A stretch of DNA of 64,000 nucleotides. Origin: Liopterus haemorrhoidalis (lineage: Eukaryota; Arthropoda; Insecta; Coleoptera; Dytiscidae). Below are positions 32,196 through 42,060 of this stretch, piece by piece; within the stretch, counting starts at the first letter, position 1, and the number at the start of each line of letters is the position of its first letter. The notes below the pieces were generated by a model. It saw only the letters and a list, made by a program, of their open reading frames with translations. It did not search any database and was not told the DNA's origin. The translations under genes and the position numbers were made by a program. Where the stretch lies: the NCBI GenBank assembly GCA_963971575.1, contig OZ020619.1, forward strand, positions 27,904,800 through 27,968,799, written 5' to 3'.

Positions 32196-33610
32196 TACCT
32201 ACGTTTTTAAGAGAAATCTGATTTACGCCCGCGCAGTTTTGAGGTAACTATACACAGGCTGTATATAGTTACCTCTATACATATAAAATACCTCTAAAAC
32301 CTATTATACCTCTATCATACCTCTAAAATATAGACTATAGGTATTATTTTTATTATTAATCCTCTTAACTATTTTGTCCTTTTTCATCCTCATCATCACG
32401 TGTTCTATCCACTATAATCGTCTGGCTCTTATTTCCTGTATCATAAGTTACTCAAAATAGCTATATTTTAATCCACATTTCACTAAACACCACTGCGTAT
32501 ATCTTGAAATATTAACGGTGTTTTCATCTATTAATAGCAAATTGAAACTCTAAATTTGTAACAGACTATTGATCCATTATATTCTGTCAAAGTCAATCAT
32601 GTTTACATTGGTATAGACGAGGATACGAACTGATGTGAACGTCATAAATGCTTTCAAACTGTTTAATAACTAAAATACCAGTGGAAATGTGTTTGGATGT
32701 TTTAACCGGCATTCCCATTTACGAAGATAAGAATATTTTTGTTTTGCAAAGAATTTTTGATATCTTTTGTTTATTTTATTAGGGTTATCTTAAAAGGTAC
32801 ATTCGATTTGACGCTCCGAGCGTTCCGAGCACGTTCTGTACACTCAAACGTGTTCGATTTGACGCTCGGAGTACACTCAATTGCATTCGTTTTGCGATCG
32901 AGCGAGCATTTAGAGTGCGCTCTATGTGTTCGGGGTGTTAAGACCGAGCATATGGAGTACGACATAAAAAAGTGGGGGAACGGCGGGAAAGAAATGTAAT
33001 TTTAAAATTAAATTATAAATAAAATAAAAATAATAGCCTTAAACAAATAACAATAGACAAATAATATTGTTATTTGTCTATGGCTACAGAGTACGGCTAT
33101 TTTATGTATTTGTGACGTTCTGTAAACAGCAAAAAAATTATTAAAATACACCGTGCATAAAATTAAAATGGAAAAAATTCATTAAATTAATTCATTAATT
33201 ATTATTTAATTTTTAATTAATTTTATTTCTTCATCATTGAAAAAAAATCAAGGAAAAACCGAGGTATATAATTTTGATTCATGACTGACGTGAACTAATC
33301 TGACAGTAAAAACGCCGCCTAAAATTGTAGGGTTATATTTTATAAACATTACGTCACAAGAACGCTCGCTCCGTTAGTGCTCTATTCATGACGTCACCAT
33401 CAACTGTTCGCTCAGCGCTCGCTCTACTCTGTAAAAATAAGTCATAAAATTATATAGATTTTAGAACTACGTTTTAGTTATATCATTAACACCAAGTAAA
33501 CTTAAATACACCCCATTCACTAATTAAAAAGACTAGAGGCTTGTTCGGGCAACAACGCCAATCTAGAGGTAATAATCAGTCCTTAAAAAACTCGTGAGTG
33601 AATAACGACT
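32196..33610. other. No recognised gene
   Basis: A patch at 32800-32945 repeats TTCGATTTGACGCTC (32806 and 32849) and is rich in CGAGCG motifs; a second GCTCGCTC-rich patch is at 33364-33432. They may be the two ends of an unrecognised element, but I could not align them as clean inverses. The rest is AT-rich. Confidence 0.35.
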
Positions 33611-33611
33611 T

Positions 33612-33713
33612 ATGCCGGGTTTACATTTGTAGAGTAAAAGAGCTAGTAACTAGCGCAAGTACTAATGCCGGGTTTACATTGGTAGAGTAACAGAGCTAGT
33701 AACTAGCGCAAGT
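33612..33713 (+). repeat. 53-bp tandem repeat, two units
   Basis: ATGCCGGGTTTACATT-GTAGAGTAA and GAGCTAGTAACTAGCGCAAG occur in order at 33612 and 33665. The second unit is cut at TA by the mariner-like element. Confidence 0.9.
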
Positions 33714-33714
33714 A

Positions 33715-35022
33715 CAAGGTGTCTTAAAAGAAATTTAATATTTAGTGGTCGATTAAAAAAAAAGTAAGCCGTATATAGAAAAATGTTTATTAATTATTAA
33801 AATACACTTTTTGGGGATTTATTTCTTAAAAATAATATCGTCTAAATGTAGACCCTCGCGTTCTCGGCACTCATTTAATCGAACAGTAAAATTACTTATG
33901 ACGTCTCGGCAGGTAGACTCAGGGATAGCTGCCATTTCGTGACGGATATTTTCTTTCAAATGCGCCAGTGAAGTCGGTTTATTGGCGTAAACTTTAGATT
34001 TAAGATAACCCCATAGGAAAAAGTCCATAGGGGCTAAATCTGGACTGCGTGGAGGCCAATTTATGTCACCTCTCCGGGAGATCAATTTGCCTGAGAAAAT
34101 TTCACGAACACGTGGCAGAGACATATTGGACGTGTGTGAAGTTGCTCCGTCCTGTTGGAACCATGTTCTTTGGTTATAGCCAGGAAAGTTTTGCAGTTCA
34201 GGTACCAAGAAGTTGTCTAACATCTCCACATAACGCACTGAATTCACTGTAACTGCACGCCCCCTTTCGTCTTCAAAAAAGTAAGGGCCGATAATTCCTC
34301 GCGCCGACATCGCAGCCCATACGGTCACTTTAGGCGAATGTAGGGGTTTCTGATGTTTGCGTTTCGGATTCGTTGCACTCCAGTAGCGGCAGTTCTGCTT
34401 ATTTACGTGGCCATTAAGATGAAAATGAACTTCATCCGAAAACAAAATGTTGGTAAACGTTGAAAATCGCTCAATCACCTGATTTACGAAATTAAGCCTC
34501 TGACTGGCATCTTGGGGCTTTAATTCTTGCACCAATTGAATTTTGTAGGGGTGCAGCTTTAGGTCTTTGTGCATAATGCGATATAATGATGATCTATGCA
34601 CATTTAAAGCACTTGCGCGCTTCCGAATTGAAAGGTTCGGGTCGTCACGAACAGACTGATTAACATTCTCCACGTTTTCTACCGTTCTTGATGACCTAGG
34701 TCGCCCGGATTTTGATTTATCCAGCGTTGTACCAGTCTCTTCAAACTTTTTAACCCAATGTCGAATGAGAGGAATGCTTGGCGCATCATTTAAGTGGCGA
34801 AAACCTCGAATACTGCAGAATTTTCTACGTGCTACAGTCGCCGAATTACCGTTTTTGTAAAACTCTTGCACGCATAACGCGCGGTCTGCTCCCGAGAAAC
34901 GCTCCATAGCGACTGAAGTCCCAAGAGCCAGGCTACCGATTGACATAACCCCCGCGTCCCTCGGATACGTTGCGTTCACGCAGTAAGCTAAATAAATATA
35001 AAATTTCTTTTGAGACACCTTG
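33715..35022 (-). mobile_element. Mariner-like element, complete copy 2
   Basis: Ends CAAGGTGTCTTAAAAGAAAT and its inverse CAAGGTGTCTCAAAAGAAAT differ at one of 20 positions and are flanked by TA (33713-33714, 35023-35024). Length 1308 bp. It encodes an uninterrupted transposase and is the only intact-looking autonomous element in the window. Copies at 28331-29640 and 57397-58347 are dead relatives. Confidence 0.97.
33819..34907 (-). CDS. Mariner-like transposase, intact 362-codon frame
   Basis: Cut-and-paste transposase. I start it at ATG 34907 (MERFSGADRALCV); an in-frame ATG 13 codons upstream (MSIGSLALG) is possible, and the open frame itself extends into the terminal repeat. Residues 5-55 form an N-terminal helix-turn-helix, followed by the KSGRPRSSRT linker (residues 66-75, AT-hook-like) and a second helix-turn-helix (about 90-125). 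Catalytic Asp are D158 (FSDEVHFHL), D253 (WFQQDGATSHT) and D290 (PPRSPDLAPMDFF), with 36 residues between the last two; classical mariners have 34. C-terminus rich in charged helices. No stop or frameshift. Activity is inferred, not shown; the left terminal repeat has one mismatch. Confidence 0.95.
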   Translation of the reverse strand: MERFSGADRALCVQEFYKNGNSATVARRKFCSIRGFRHLNDAPSIPLIRHWVKKFEETGTTLDKSKSGRPRSSRTVENVENVNQSVRDDPNLSIRKRASALNVHRSSLYRIMHKDLKLHPYKIQLVQELKPQDASQRLNFVNQVIERFSTFTNILFSDEVHFHLNGHVNKQNCRYWSATNPKRKHQKPLHSPKVTVWAAMSARGIIGPYFFEDERGRAVTVNSVRYVEMLDNFLVPELQNFPGYNQRTWFQQDGATSHTSNMSLPRVREIFSGKLISRRGDINWPPRSPDLAPMDFFLWGYLKSKVYANKPTSLAHLKENIRHEMAAIPESTCRDVISNFTVRLNECREREGLHLDDIIFKK

Positions 35023-35039
35023 TACTACGCGCTTTACTC

Positions 35040-35345
35040 TACTATCTTATTTTCAGGATAGTAGGTGTTCATACGCAATTGACATACATATCTTATTTTC
35101 TGGATAGTAAGTGTCAAAACACATTTGACATCTTTTTGTAGTGAAATTATCTTTTTGCAAAAAATAGTTTATGAATGTGGATATACATCGGCGCCGGCGT
35201 GATGCCATTAAAAAAATGGTATTTTGAATTACATCATTTCTTGTGCAGGAAATAATTGATTGTCTTATTGAAGTAATCGGTACAGAATATAAGCCTAAAC
35301 GAAAATGGGTTAGAAATGGATTGATAGAAGATCTACCCATGGCGC
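35040..35345 (+). pseudogene. Possible PIF/Harbinger-like transposase start
   Basis: Plus-strand pieces read NVDIHRRRRDAIKKMV, then after a splice-acceptor-like TTTCTTGTGCAG the frame EIIDCLIEVIGTEYKPKRKW and VRNGLIEDLPMAH. The R-R-R-R...K-R-K-W-V-R pattern recalls the N-terminus of insect Harbinger-like transposases. The host element of mariner copy 2 (GCCGGGTTTACATT end) may be this element. Weak evidence. Confidence 0.35.
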
Positions 35346-35500
35346 ATTAGTCCTTCGCATATGCCGTTTCCGATTATACCTAGGAAATCCTAAAAAGCCG
35401 CTCAATGCAGGTCGTTTAAAGTTTAAAAATTAGTATCGGGCCGGACACGGTCCGCGGGCCATTATATGTTGCGTAACATCAATTCAACATACAAAGCATG
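35346..35500. other. Unassigned segment with GC-rich end-like motif
   Basis: GGGCCGGACACGGTCCGCGG at 35438-35457 is hAT-end-like. No partner found. Confidence 0.3.
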
Positions 35501-35904
35501 CCCTTGACACAATATTCTTGAGTCAAGCCACCGTATGTACTCACTGCAGACTGCAGAGCTCTGGTCTCGGTAAGCGAGCTGCTTGTCGGGGTACGTCGTT
35601 CTCCACCACTCAGTTCGTGACCGACCGTATGCCGCAAGACCCGCTAGCACCCAGGAACTTAGCGTTACGGTAAGGCAGACACTTGGGCTTTTATATACAG
35701 GCGGCCCTCGACTTTCGCACATTCTACTTTCGCACAATTCGCTATTTCGCACATTTTTAAAAAATATATTTTTAAAGATTTTTGTCGAAGGTTGTGTTGC
35801 GTTCACTCATACATCGCGCTCAATCACTCATTCTCAGAATCATTATAGAGCTATAGAACTCTGTATCAAGAAAAGAAGAAAAAGGGTGATATTCAATTAA
35901 CTCT

Positions 35905-36199
35905 CACAACAGTATTAGCGTGTTGTTAAAAAACAACACACTAATAATGCCGCAGCCACCGTATACCCCAGATCTGGCCCCCTGTGCCTTTTTCTTGTTC
36001 TTGAAACTGAAGAGGCCCATGAAAGGACGACGCTACGCTACAAATTATTTTTTCAAGTGATTCGAGGATTGGAAAAACGTTGGCACTAGTGTATAATATC
36101 TGGTGGGGATTACTTTGAAGGGGACAAAATATATATTCATGAATAAATAAATAATTTTTGATAAAACACAAAATTCGCGATACTTTTTGAACAGACCTC
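35905..36199 (+). pseudogene. Mariner transposase C-terminal remnant
   Basis: The plus strand reads MPQPPYTPDLAPCAFFLF and LKLKRPMKGRRYAT: the third catalytic region S/T-P-D-L-A-P-x-D followed by the K-L-K-R-x-M-K-G-R-R signature of DD34D mariners. A second frame then reads FEDWKNVGT, the usual tail. The right terminal repeat GCGATACTTTTTGAACAGAC plus CTCGTA is kept; the left two-thirds of the element are gone. Confidence 0.85.
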
Positions 36200-36281
36200 G
36201 TATATTTTAAATATGTAATATGTTCCTATTATTGATAAATAAATACATACATATTTTAAAATACAATTTTTGTAGTTTTTT

Positions 36282-36328
36282 AGGGTTTTGTAGGTATGAC
36301 CAAAAAACCCTTATACCGTCATTTTGTC

Positions 36329-36386
<58 letters not shown>

Positions 36387-37223
36387 TCGGTTAAAATTGT
36401 AGCCAAACGGCTAAACCTAGAGAGTTGAAATTTGGCATGCTTATACAACTCTTTGACCCGCACATAGGAAAAATACTAAAACATCTAAAAAACATACCCC
36501 CCTAAAAATATAAACAAATATGTGCTCATCGAAAACAAAAAATTTTTTTTTTAATTCTGAGTAGGGTATCAAATGAAAGCCCTTAGTACGTGGATTAACG
36601 ATCAAATTTTTATTTTTGCAAAATAAATTATTTTGATGCAATTTTTGCCAAAATTGTGCAAAAAAATTTTTGTCCCACACCCTGTAGCCCAGATGGTTTA
36701 AACTAAAAATCTAAAAAAATTCCAAGTAATGTATATTGGCGTGAACCGAAATAGTACAACAGGAATTTTTGATCAGATTATGTTTTCGGCAAATAACGCA
36801 TTTTTTGTGGTTTTTGGTTCACAAAGTACAAAAGTTATACCAATGTAAGACACTCATTTACAAAGCGTCCGATGGCGCAACGGGTTAGCGCGCTGGTGTC
36901 GGATGCTAAAATTCTCTGGAAAACGAAGGGTTTCGAGTTCGAGTACGGACGGAGTGAGTTTTATTTTTTCTGTTTTTTTTTTTGCATTTTGATTATGTTG
37001 AAATTATTTTGTCAAAATTCTAGTTATATTTAATTTTTAAGAGCGTAAATTTAATAACCAGTCTTATTATATGATTAACAGACGATAAATTATTTTAAAA
37101 ATATCGTTCATTTTGCCGTGATTACTATAAAGTAAAATTTGTCCTACACACTCAGCATACCGCCTTCACTTATTATATACCTGCGAAACCCTGAAATGTG
37201 TGAATATTCACACTTCACATCAA
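36282..37223 (+). mobile_element. GT-1 composite repeat, copy C
   Basis: Same orientation as copy A. Starts AGGGTTTTGTAGGTATGACC and ends TTCACACTTCACATCAA, with TTTTTTA on both sides (36276-36282 and 37225-37231). The GTCT tract is 57 bp (36330-36386). Its cassette, at 36865-36951, is the best-preserved of the first type. Confidence 0.88.
36865..36951 (+). ncRNA. tRNA-like cassette inside GT-1 copy C
   Basis: GGCGCAACGGGTTAGCGCGC can form a D-arm (GGCGC/GCGC), and GTCCG near the start can pair with CGGAC near the end, like an acceptor stem. The B-box region is GGGTTTCGAGTTCGAGTAC. T-runs follow at 36960-36982 (TTTTATTTTTTCTGTTTTTT), as a Pol III terminator would. Whether it is transcribed is unknown. 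Confidence 0.6.
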
Positions 37224-37519
37224 TTTTTTTATATCCCTCTACTTTCGAACATTCAACATTCGCACACACTTTCAGGAACCAATTATGTTAAGTCGAGGGC
37301 CGCCTGTATATAATTGGAGACAATCCAGATAATCTTATTGAAGAATTAAACAGAGAATTAGATATTATTAATACATATTTTATTTAGTGCATAATATTGT
37401 ACTTAAATGGTTGCTATGTTTTTCACATATTTGTTTTATTTGTTTACATTTTATTTTTTGTAGTGATATTGTATTGGCATTTATATGCCTATAAATAAAT
37501 ATTATTATTATTATTATTT

Positions 37520-38340
37520 TTGAATGAATACCCCACCCCGCTCCTAAAGTGATTCAAGGAGAACATGAGCTTTCAAAATTATTTCGCATCGGGTGCCAGC
37601 TGGAGTGCTGCGGCAGTGATATTCATACATTATTTTCGATGATAAATTTTATAGTTCCGACATATATTTGCCGCATATGTTACTTATTAAATAAGTTATA
37701 CTTTCATAAAATATTTCTAAAATTTAAGTGTATTATTATTCATAACACGCTTTTTCTATATTTATTTGATGGTAATATTAAAATTTATAGTTTAGCCTGG
37801 GCTATAATCTCATTTATTACAAGATCAAAAGCAGTGTGTGAGGTAGAATTATAGAGGAGTTGACCTATTTTACAAGTTTTACGCTTTTCTTTAAGCATGA
37901 GTTTTGGAAACTGAAAAATAATTTCATCCAGATACATTATGAACATGCAGGGTGTTTTTGGAAACTGTTTCAGCACTGCTAACTTTACTATAGATCATTT
38001 TACTCACGTTATGTGTAAACATTTAAAAATGGCAGTTATAGGACATATAAACCTGTTATTTACACGTGCGAAATAGGCATTTAATATTTTATGTGTATTT
38101 TGAGAATTACTTTTAAGAATTATTAAGACATGATTGAACATCCAGTGCGAAGAATTGGTATTCTGCTAGTATAGTATTTCCAAAATAAAATGGTCACCCT
38201 CACTTATTGATTCCAATAATGACTGACAGTATAACCATTATACCTACTGCGTTTATGGTTCTGTTAATAATAATTGCCAGGACCGTAATAATTATTTAAA
38301 ATAAATGTGTTTTCTTAAATGCTATTTAGAATAAACTGTA
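37520..38340. other. No recognised gene
   Basis: Frames at 37549-37854 (plus) and 37785-37976 (minus) have no recognisable domain. No paired repeats noticed. Confidence 0.4.
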
Positions 38341-38861
38341 TACAGGTTGTTTGTTTGAAACGGGGCACCCCGAAAATCTCCTTTATTTGTAAAGATACAA
38401 AAAATCTTCAGAACAAAAGTTAAACTAGACAAAAAGGTCCATCTAAAGGTTACTATAAGAATTCTGAGGCACTTCTGGTTTCACCGGAAATGATGTCACC
38501 TTTTGATCTAGCATAGGGAATCGATAATTTTATATTTTTTTCCTAAAAGTACATTAAATTAGCTTTACAATGACACCAAAAAGTCATATTTTTATGTTAA
38601 CCATTTCAAAATGGCGACCATTTATTTACAAAATAATAATCAACATAAGTTTTACAAAGTTGAACGTAGCAAGCTTTGAAAACAATAAAAAACGAAACAA
38701 AATATCTCTAAAATAAACTGTTATAACTAGTTATTATATGAAATAACTTAAATTTTAATTTTTCAATTAAATGTTTTATAAATAACAAGAATTTAATAGT
38801 TTATTTTGCTTATTTTTGTTTGAAAAAAAAAAAATTGTATTAATTGGTAGTAAGTCGTTAG

Positions 38862-39073
38862 TTAGTCTCACGCCATTGGATTTTTTCGTTTGGGGGTATT
38901 TAAAAGATAGAGTGTATCGAACAACACCAACGACGATAGAAGATTTAAAAGAAAGGGTTAGAAGTGCAATCCGAGATATCCAAGAGTGTACTCTTATAAG
39001 GCCGATGGAAGAGTTTTTATTAAGAATGAGAAAATGTGTGGACAATAATGGTGGTTTGATCGAACATTTGTAA
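38862..39073 (+). pseudogene. Mariner-like transposase C-terminal fragment
   Basis: Frame ending in a stop at 39073 reads SLTPLDFFVWGYLKDRVYRT, ERVRSAIRDIQECTLIRPME and MRKCVDNNGGLIEHL. This is the last 70 residues of a transposase of the same broad type as the intact one at 33819 (L-x-P-x-D-F-F-x-W-G-Y-L-K). The third catalytic Asp (expected in S-P-D-L) is replaced by unrelated sequence. It faces the right arm, as it would in the parental element. Confidence 0.88.
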
Positions 39074-39271
39074 TTTTCTTTTTTTTTTTGTAAAATAATT
39101 GTAAAAAGTAATAGTTTTTTTTTTCTAAATAGTCAAATAGTTTATTTTAGAGATATTTTGTTTCTTTTTTTATTGTTTTCAAAGCTTGCTGCGTTGAACT
39201 TTGTAAAACTTATGTTGATTATTATTTTGTAAATAAATGGTTGCCATTTTGAAATGGTTAACATAAAAAAA

Positions 39272-40220
39272 ATTGATGTGAAGTGTGAATTTTCACACAT
39301 TTCAGGGTTTTGCAGGTATTTAGTAAGTGAATGATGATTATTTGGGATGCCAAAACAAATTTTATGTCAAAATATTTTTTTATGAATTTTAATTCGAATA
39401 CCTATTACCATTATTTAAGTTTCTAAAGATGTGCAGTATTTTTTTTATATATCAAGGTTCATTAAGATTTTGAAAATTGCGCCTATGGCTTCCATTGGTT
39501 GTTTTTAGTCATAGCTCCTCCCTTTTGATTTCGTGTACATTCTGTACACGAAACTCATTCGTGTACACTGGTTATTAAATTTACGCTTTTAAAAATTAAA
39601 TGCAACAATTGCCAAAATATAACTAGAATTTTGAAAAAATAATTTAAACAATATAAAAATACAAAAAAAAAAATTAAAAATAATATTGTCTCCTCTCGTA
39701 GGATTCGAACTCAAATTCTCGGGCAGAATGCAAGTATCTTAGCCACTGCACCAAGAAACACATTACTGTTTAGCGTCTATATAACTATAACATGATTAGC
39801 AAAAAAACACAAAAAATACTTAAACATAATCTGATCAAAAATTCCTGTTGTACTATTCTGGTTCACACCAATGTACATTACTTAGAATTTTTTCAGATTT
39901 TTAGTTTAGACCATCTGGGCTACAGGGTGTGGGACAAAAATTTTTTTGCACAATTTTGGCAAAAATCGCTTCAAAATAATTTATTTTGCAAAAATTAAAA
40001 TTTGATCTTTAATCCACGTACCAAGGGCTTTCATTTGATACCCTACTCAGAATTTTAAAAAAATTTTTTTTTTTTCTATGAGCACATATTTGTTTATATT
40101 TTTAGGGGGATATGTTTTTTAGATGTTTTAGTATTTTTCCTATGTGCGGGTCAAAGAGTTGTATAAGCATGCCAAATTTCAACTCTCTAGGTTTAGCCGT
40201 TTGGCTACAATTTTTACCGA

Positions 40221-40278
<58 letters not shown>

Positions 40279-40324
40279 GACAAAATGACGGTATAAGGGT
40301 TTTTTGGTCATACCTACAAAACCC
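39272..40324 (-). mobile_element. GT-1 composite repeat, copy D (second subtype)
   Basis: Inverse orientation. Starts (plus strand) ATTGATGTGAAGTGTGAATT, ends CATACCTACAAAACCC, with TAAAAA on both sides (39264-39269, 40325-40330). The other arm of the host foldback (38590-38612) supplies an uninterrupted version with one run of A. About 240 bp next to the TGATGTGAAG end (39320-39560) differ from copies A-C but match copy E. GTCT tract 60 bp (40221-40279). Confidence 0.88.
39691..39759 (-). ncRNA. tRNA-like cassette inside GT-1 copy D (different type)
   Basis: Read on the minus strand: TTGGTGCAGTGGCTAAGATA (A-box region) and GAGTTCGAATCCTACGAGA (B-box region). It occupies the same position as the cassettes of copies A-C, between conserved flanks, but has no evident sequence relationship to them outside the boxes. 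Confidence 0.6.
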
Positions 40325-40584
40325 TAAAAATATGATTTTTTGGTGTCATTGTAAAGCTAATTTTATGTAATTTTAGGAAAAAGATATAAAATTATCCATT
40401 CCCTATGCTAGATCAAAAGTTGACATCATTACCGGTGAAACCGGAAGTGCCTCAGAATTCTTATAGTAACCTTTAGATGGGCCTTTTTGTCTAGTTTAAC
40501 TTTTGTTCTGAAGATTTTTTGTATCTTTACAAATAAAGGAGATTTTCGGGGTGCCCCGTTTCAAACAAACACCCTGTATATATG

Positions 40585-40755
40585 TATATGTTTTTTTTTT
40601 TTTTGTTTAAAGGGAAAGGAAACAGTGTAATTTTTTGTTAACAAAATGTAAAAACATGCATAACTAAATTTTGGATATATTGTAAAATATTATGTAAGAT
40701 TTAAAGCTTTAGGGCAAGAATAATAACGTTCTATTCTATTCTATTCTGTTCTTCT
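40585..40755 (+). mobile_element. Possible LINE 3' end with TTCTA repeats
   Basis: A short UTR-like stretch ends in GTTCTATTCTATTCTATTCTG (40729-40748), resembling the pentamer-type tails of CR1 or Jockey LINEs. No coding part. Confidence 0.35.
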
Positions 40756-40759
40756 GTTG

Positions 40760-40840
40760 TTTAGTTTTGCTCTGAAGATTTTTTGTATCTTTACAAATAA
40801 AATAGATTTTCGGGGTGCCCCGTTTCAAACAAACACCCTG
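40760..40840. mobile_element. Solo end of the 38343-40576 mariner-derived family
   Basis: TCTGAAGATTTTTTGTATCT through GTTTCAAACAAACACCCTG and TA matches the right end at 40500-40576 nearly base for base. Confidence 0.85.
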
Positions 40841-40841
40841 T

Positions 40842-41148
40842 ATACTCACATGACATTCCTTCAAATTTTTATCAGGCTTAGGACGTTTACCATTGCTAAT
40901 AGTACTAGTCTAGAATAGTACGATATAATGAGTATTAGTATCAAAAAGATATAATATTTCATGAGGTATATGAAATTATTTAGGACGTTTGGGACACTGC
41001 TCAACAATCAGTAAGATCTTTATTTTGCTGCTATTGACAGTATTGACATGTGGCGATGTTCACATGGTGATTCAGCATTTAGCCGTGTTTGATTATAAGT
41101 GCCAGATTGTAACCAAACTATTAACACAGTGTGTGAAACTTAAGAACA
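40842..41148. other. No recognised gene
   Basis: The 73-codon plus frame at 40989-41210 runs into a MITE and has no domain. Confidence 0.4.
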
Positions 41149-41502
41149 CAGGGGCGCACACAGGGGAATGGGTCCGGACCGCCCCAAAGATTCAAGTTGA
41201 ATGTTTGTAAGTGTACCATAATAAGTAAAAAAGCTCAAAATATATAAGCATACGAAATTTATTTTTATGAAACGTCATAAATACTGCTCCTGTAATAAGA
41301 AAAGTTTTGCAATTTATAATAAAAATATAAGGGAAGGAAAATGTTTTAACATTTAATAAAAGAGCAGCTTAAAATGTTTACAAGTGACCAAAAACTGATG
41401 ATACCCTTTTATACTTTTTACTTTTCACCAAACAAGTAGGTGTTTTACAAGCACAATTTTGCGGACCGCCCAAAAAAAAAAAAAAATCTGTGTGCGCCAT
41501 TG
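41149..41502. mobile_element. hAT MITE, GGCGCACACAG ends
   Basis: Ends CAGGGGCGCACACAG and inverse CAATGGCGCACACAG, flanked by an 8-bp duplication with one mismatch: TAAGAACA (41141-41148) and TAAGTACA (41503-41510). GGACCGCCC recurs near both ends. Non-coding. Confidence 0.88.
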
Positions 41503-42000
41503 TAAGTACATACTTGATATTGTAATAATGTTTAACAATGTTAAATATGTGACAGTGTTTAGTATTTACAAAAAATTATGTGAAGTGTGAATTTTCACAC
41601 ATTTCAGGGTTTCGCAGGTATTTAGTAAGTGAATGATGATTATTTGGGATGCCAAAACAAATTTTATGTTAAAATATTTTTTTATTAATTTTAATTCGAA
41701 TGCCTAATACCATTATTTGGGTTTCTAAATATTTGCAGTATTTTTTTTATATAGCAAAGTTCATTAATATTTTGAAAATTGCGCCTACGTCTTCCATTGG
41801 TTGTTTAAGTCATAAACTCCGCCCCTCTGATTTCGTATACATTGAAACATAGAATTAAATTATAATTTCAACACTTCCCACTGGTTATTAAATTTACGCT
41901 TTTAAAAATTAAATGCAACATTTGCCAAAATATAATTAGAATTTTAACAAAATAATTTAAACAAAATAAAAATTAAAAAAAAAAACAGAAAAAATAAAAA

Positions 42001-42060
42001 TTAACGGGATTCGAACGTTATCGCTTCGTAAGTTGCGATAACATTGCCACTGGACTATAG
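42001..42060 (-). ncRNA. tRNA-like cassette inside GT-1 copy E (third type)
   Basis: On the minus strand: TATAGTCCAGTGGCAATGTT (A-box region), a 7-bp perfect stem TTATCGC/GCGATAA with a 10-bp loop at the anticodon position, and ACGTTCGAATCCCGTTAA (B box; AACG/CGTT can pair as a T-stem). Different from the cassettes of copies A-C and D. Confidence 0.6.

Larger units (their letters stand above)
35698..37306. mobile_element. Pogo/Tigger-like element carrying two nested elements
   Basis: Ends CAGGCGGCCCTCGACTTTCG and the inverse CAGGCGGCCCTCGACTTAAC, flanked by TA (35696-35697, 37307-37308). CAG-starting ends with CCCTCG are typical of Tigger. Internal repeats CTTTCGCAC/CATTCGCAC lie close to both ends. 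No Tigger transposase remains; a mariner tail (35905-36199) and GT-1 copy C (36282-37223) fill most of the length. Confidence 0.85.
35600..37519 (+). pseudogene. LINE fragment split by a Tigger-like element, (ATT)n tail
   Basis: Right of the Tigger element the plus strand reads IIGDNPDNLIEELNRELDII, the segment that normally follows the catalytic A-D-D-T box. Left of it 35676-35697 reads KADTWAFI, a decayed box. Together they are an RT interrupted just past the active site. The rest of the RT is deleted; a 3' UTR and an (ATT)n tail (37500-37519) follow. It is the only LINE in the window on the plus strand with this tail type. Confidence 0.6.
38343..40576. mobile_element. Mariner-derived foldback element with 430-bp arms
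   Basis: Ends CAGGTTGTTTGTTTGAAACG and inverse CAGGGTGTTTGTTTGAAACG, flanked by TA (38341-38342, 40577-40578). The inverted arms run 38343-38770 and 39125-40576 (the latter interrupted by GT-1 copy D). The centre holds a C-terminal mariner-type transposase piece, so the element derived from an autonomous copy by deletion and inverted duplication of its end. A solo right end lies at 40760-40840. Confidence 0.9.

Noticed and set aside
28667..34252. 67-codon plus frames (28667-28870, 34049-34252) conserved between two loci
   Set aside because: Antisense shadow of the mariner-like transposase; conservation follows from copy identity.
40741..40750. Telomere-like repeats (TTCTA, TTATC)
   Set aside because: Too few units and not the insect TTAGG type; better explained as a LINE tail.
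2228..42060. Functional tRNA genes in the GT-1 cassettes
   Set aside because: A- and B-box-like motifs are present but acceptor and T stems are mostly unpaired; annotated only as tRNA-like.
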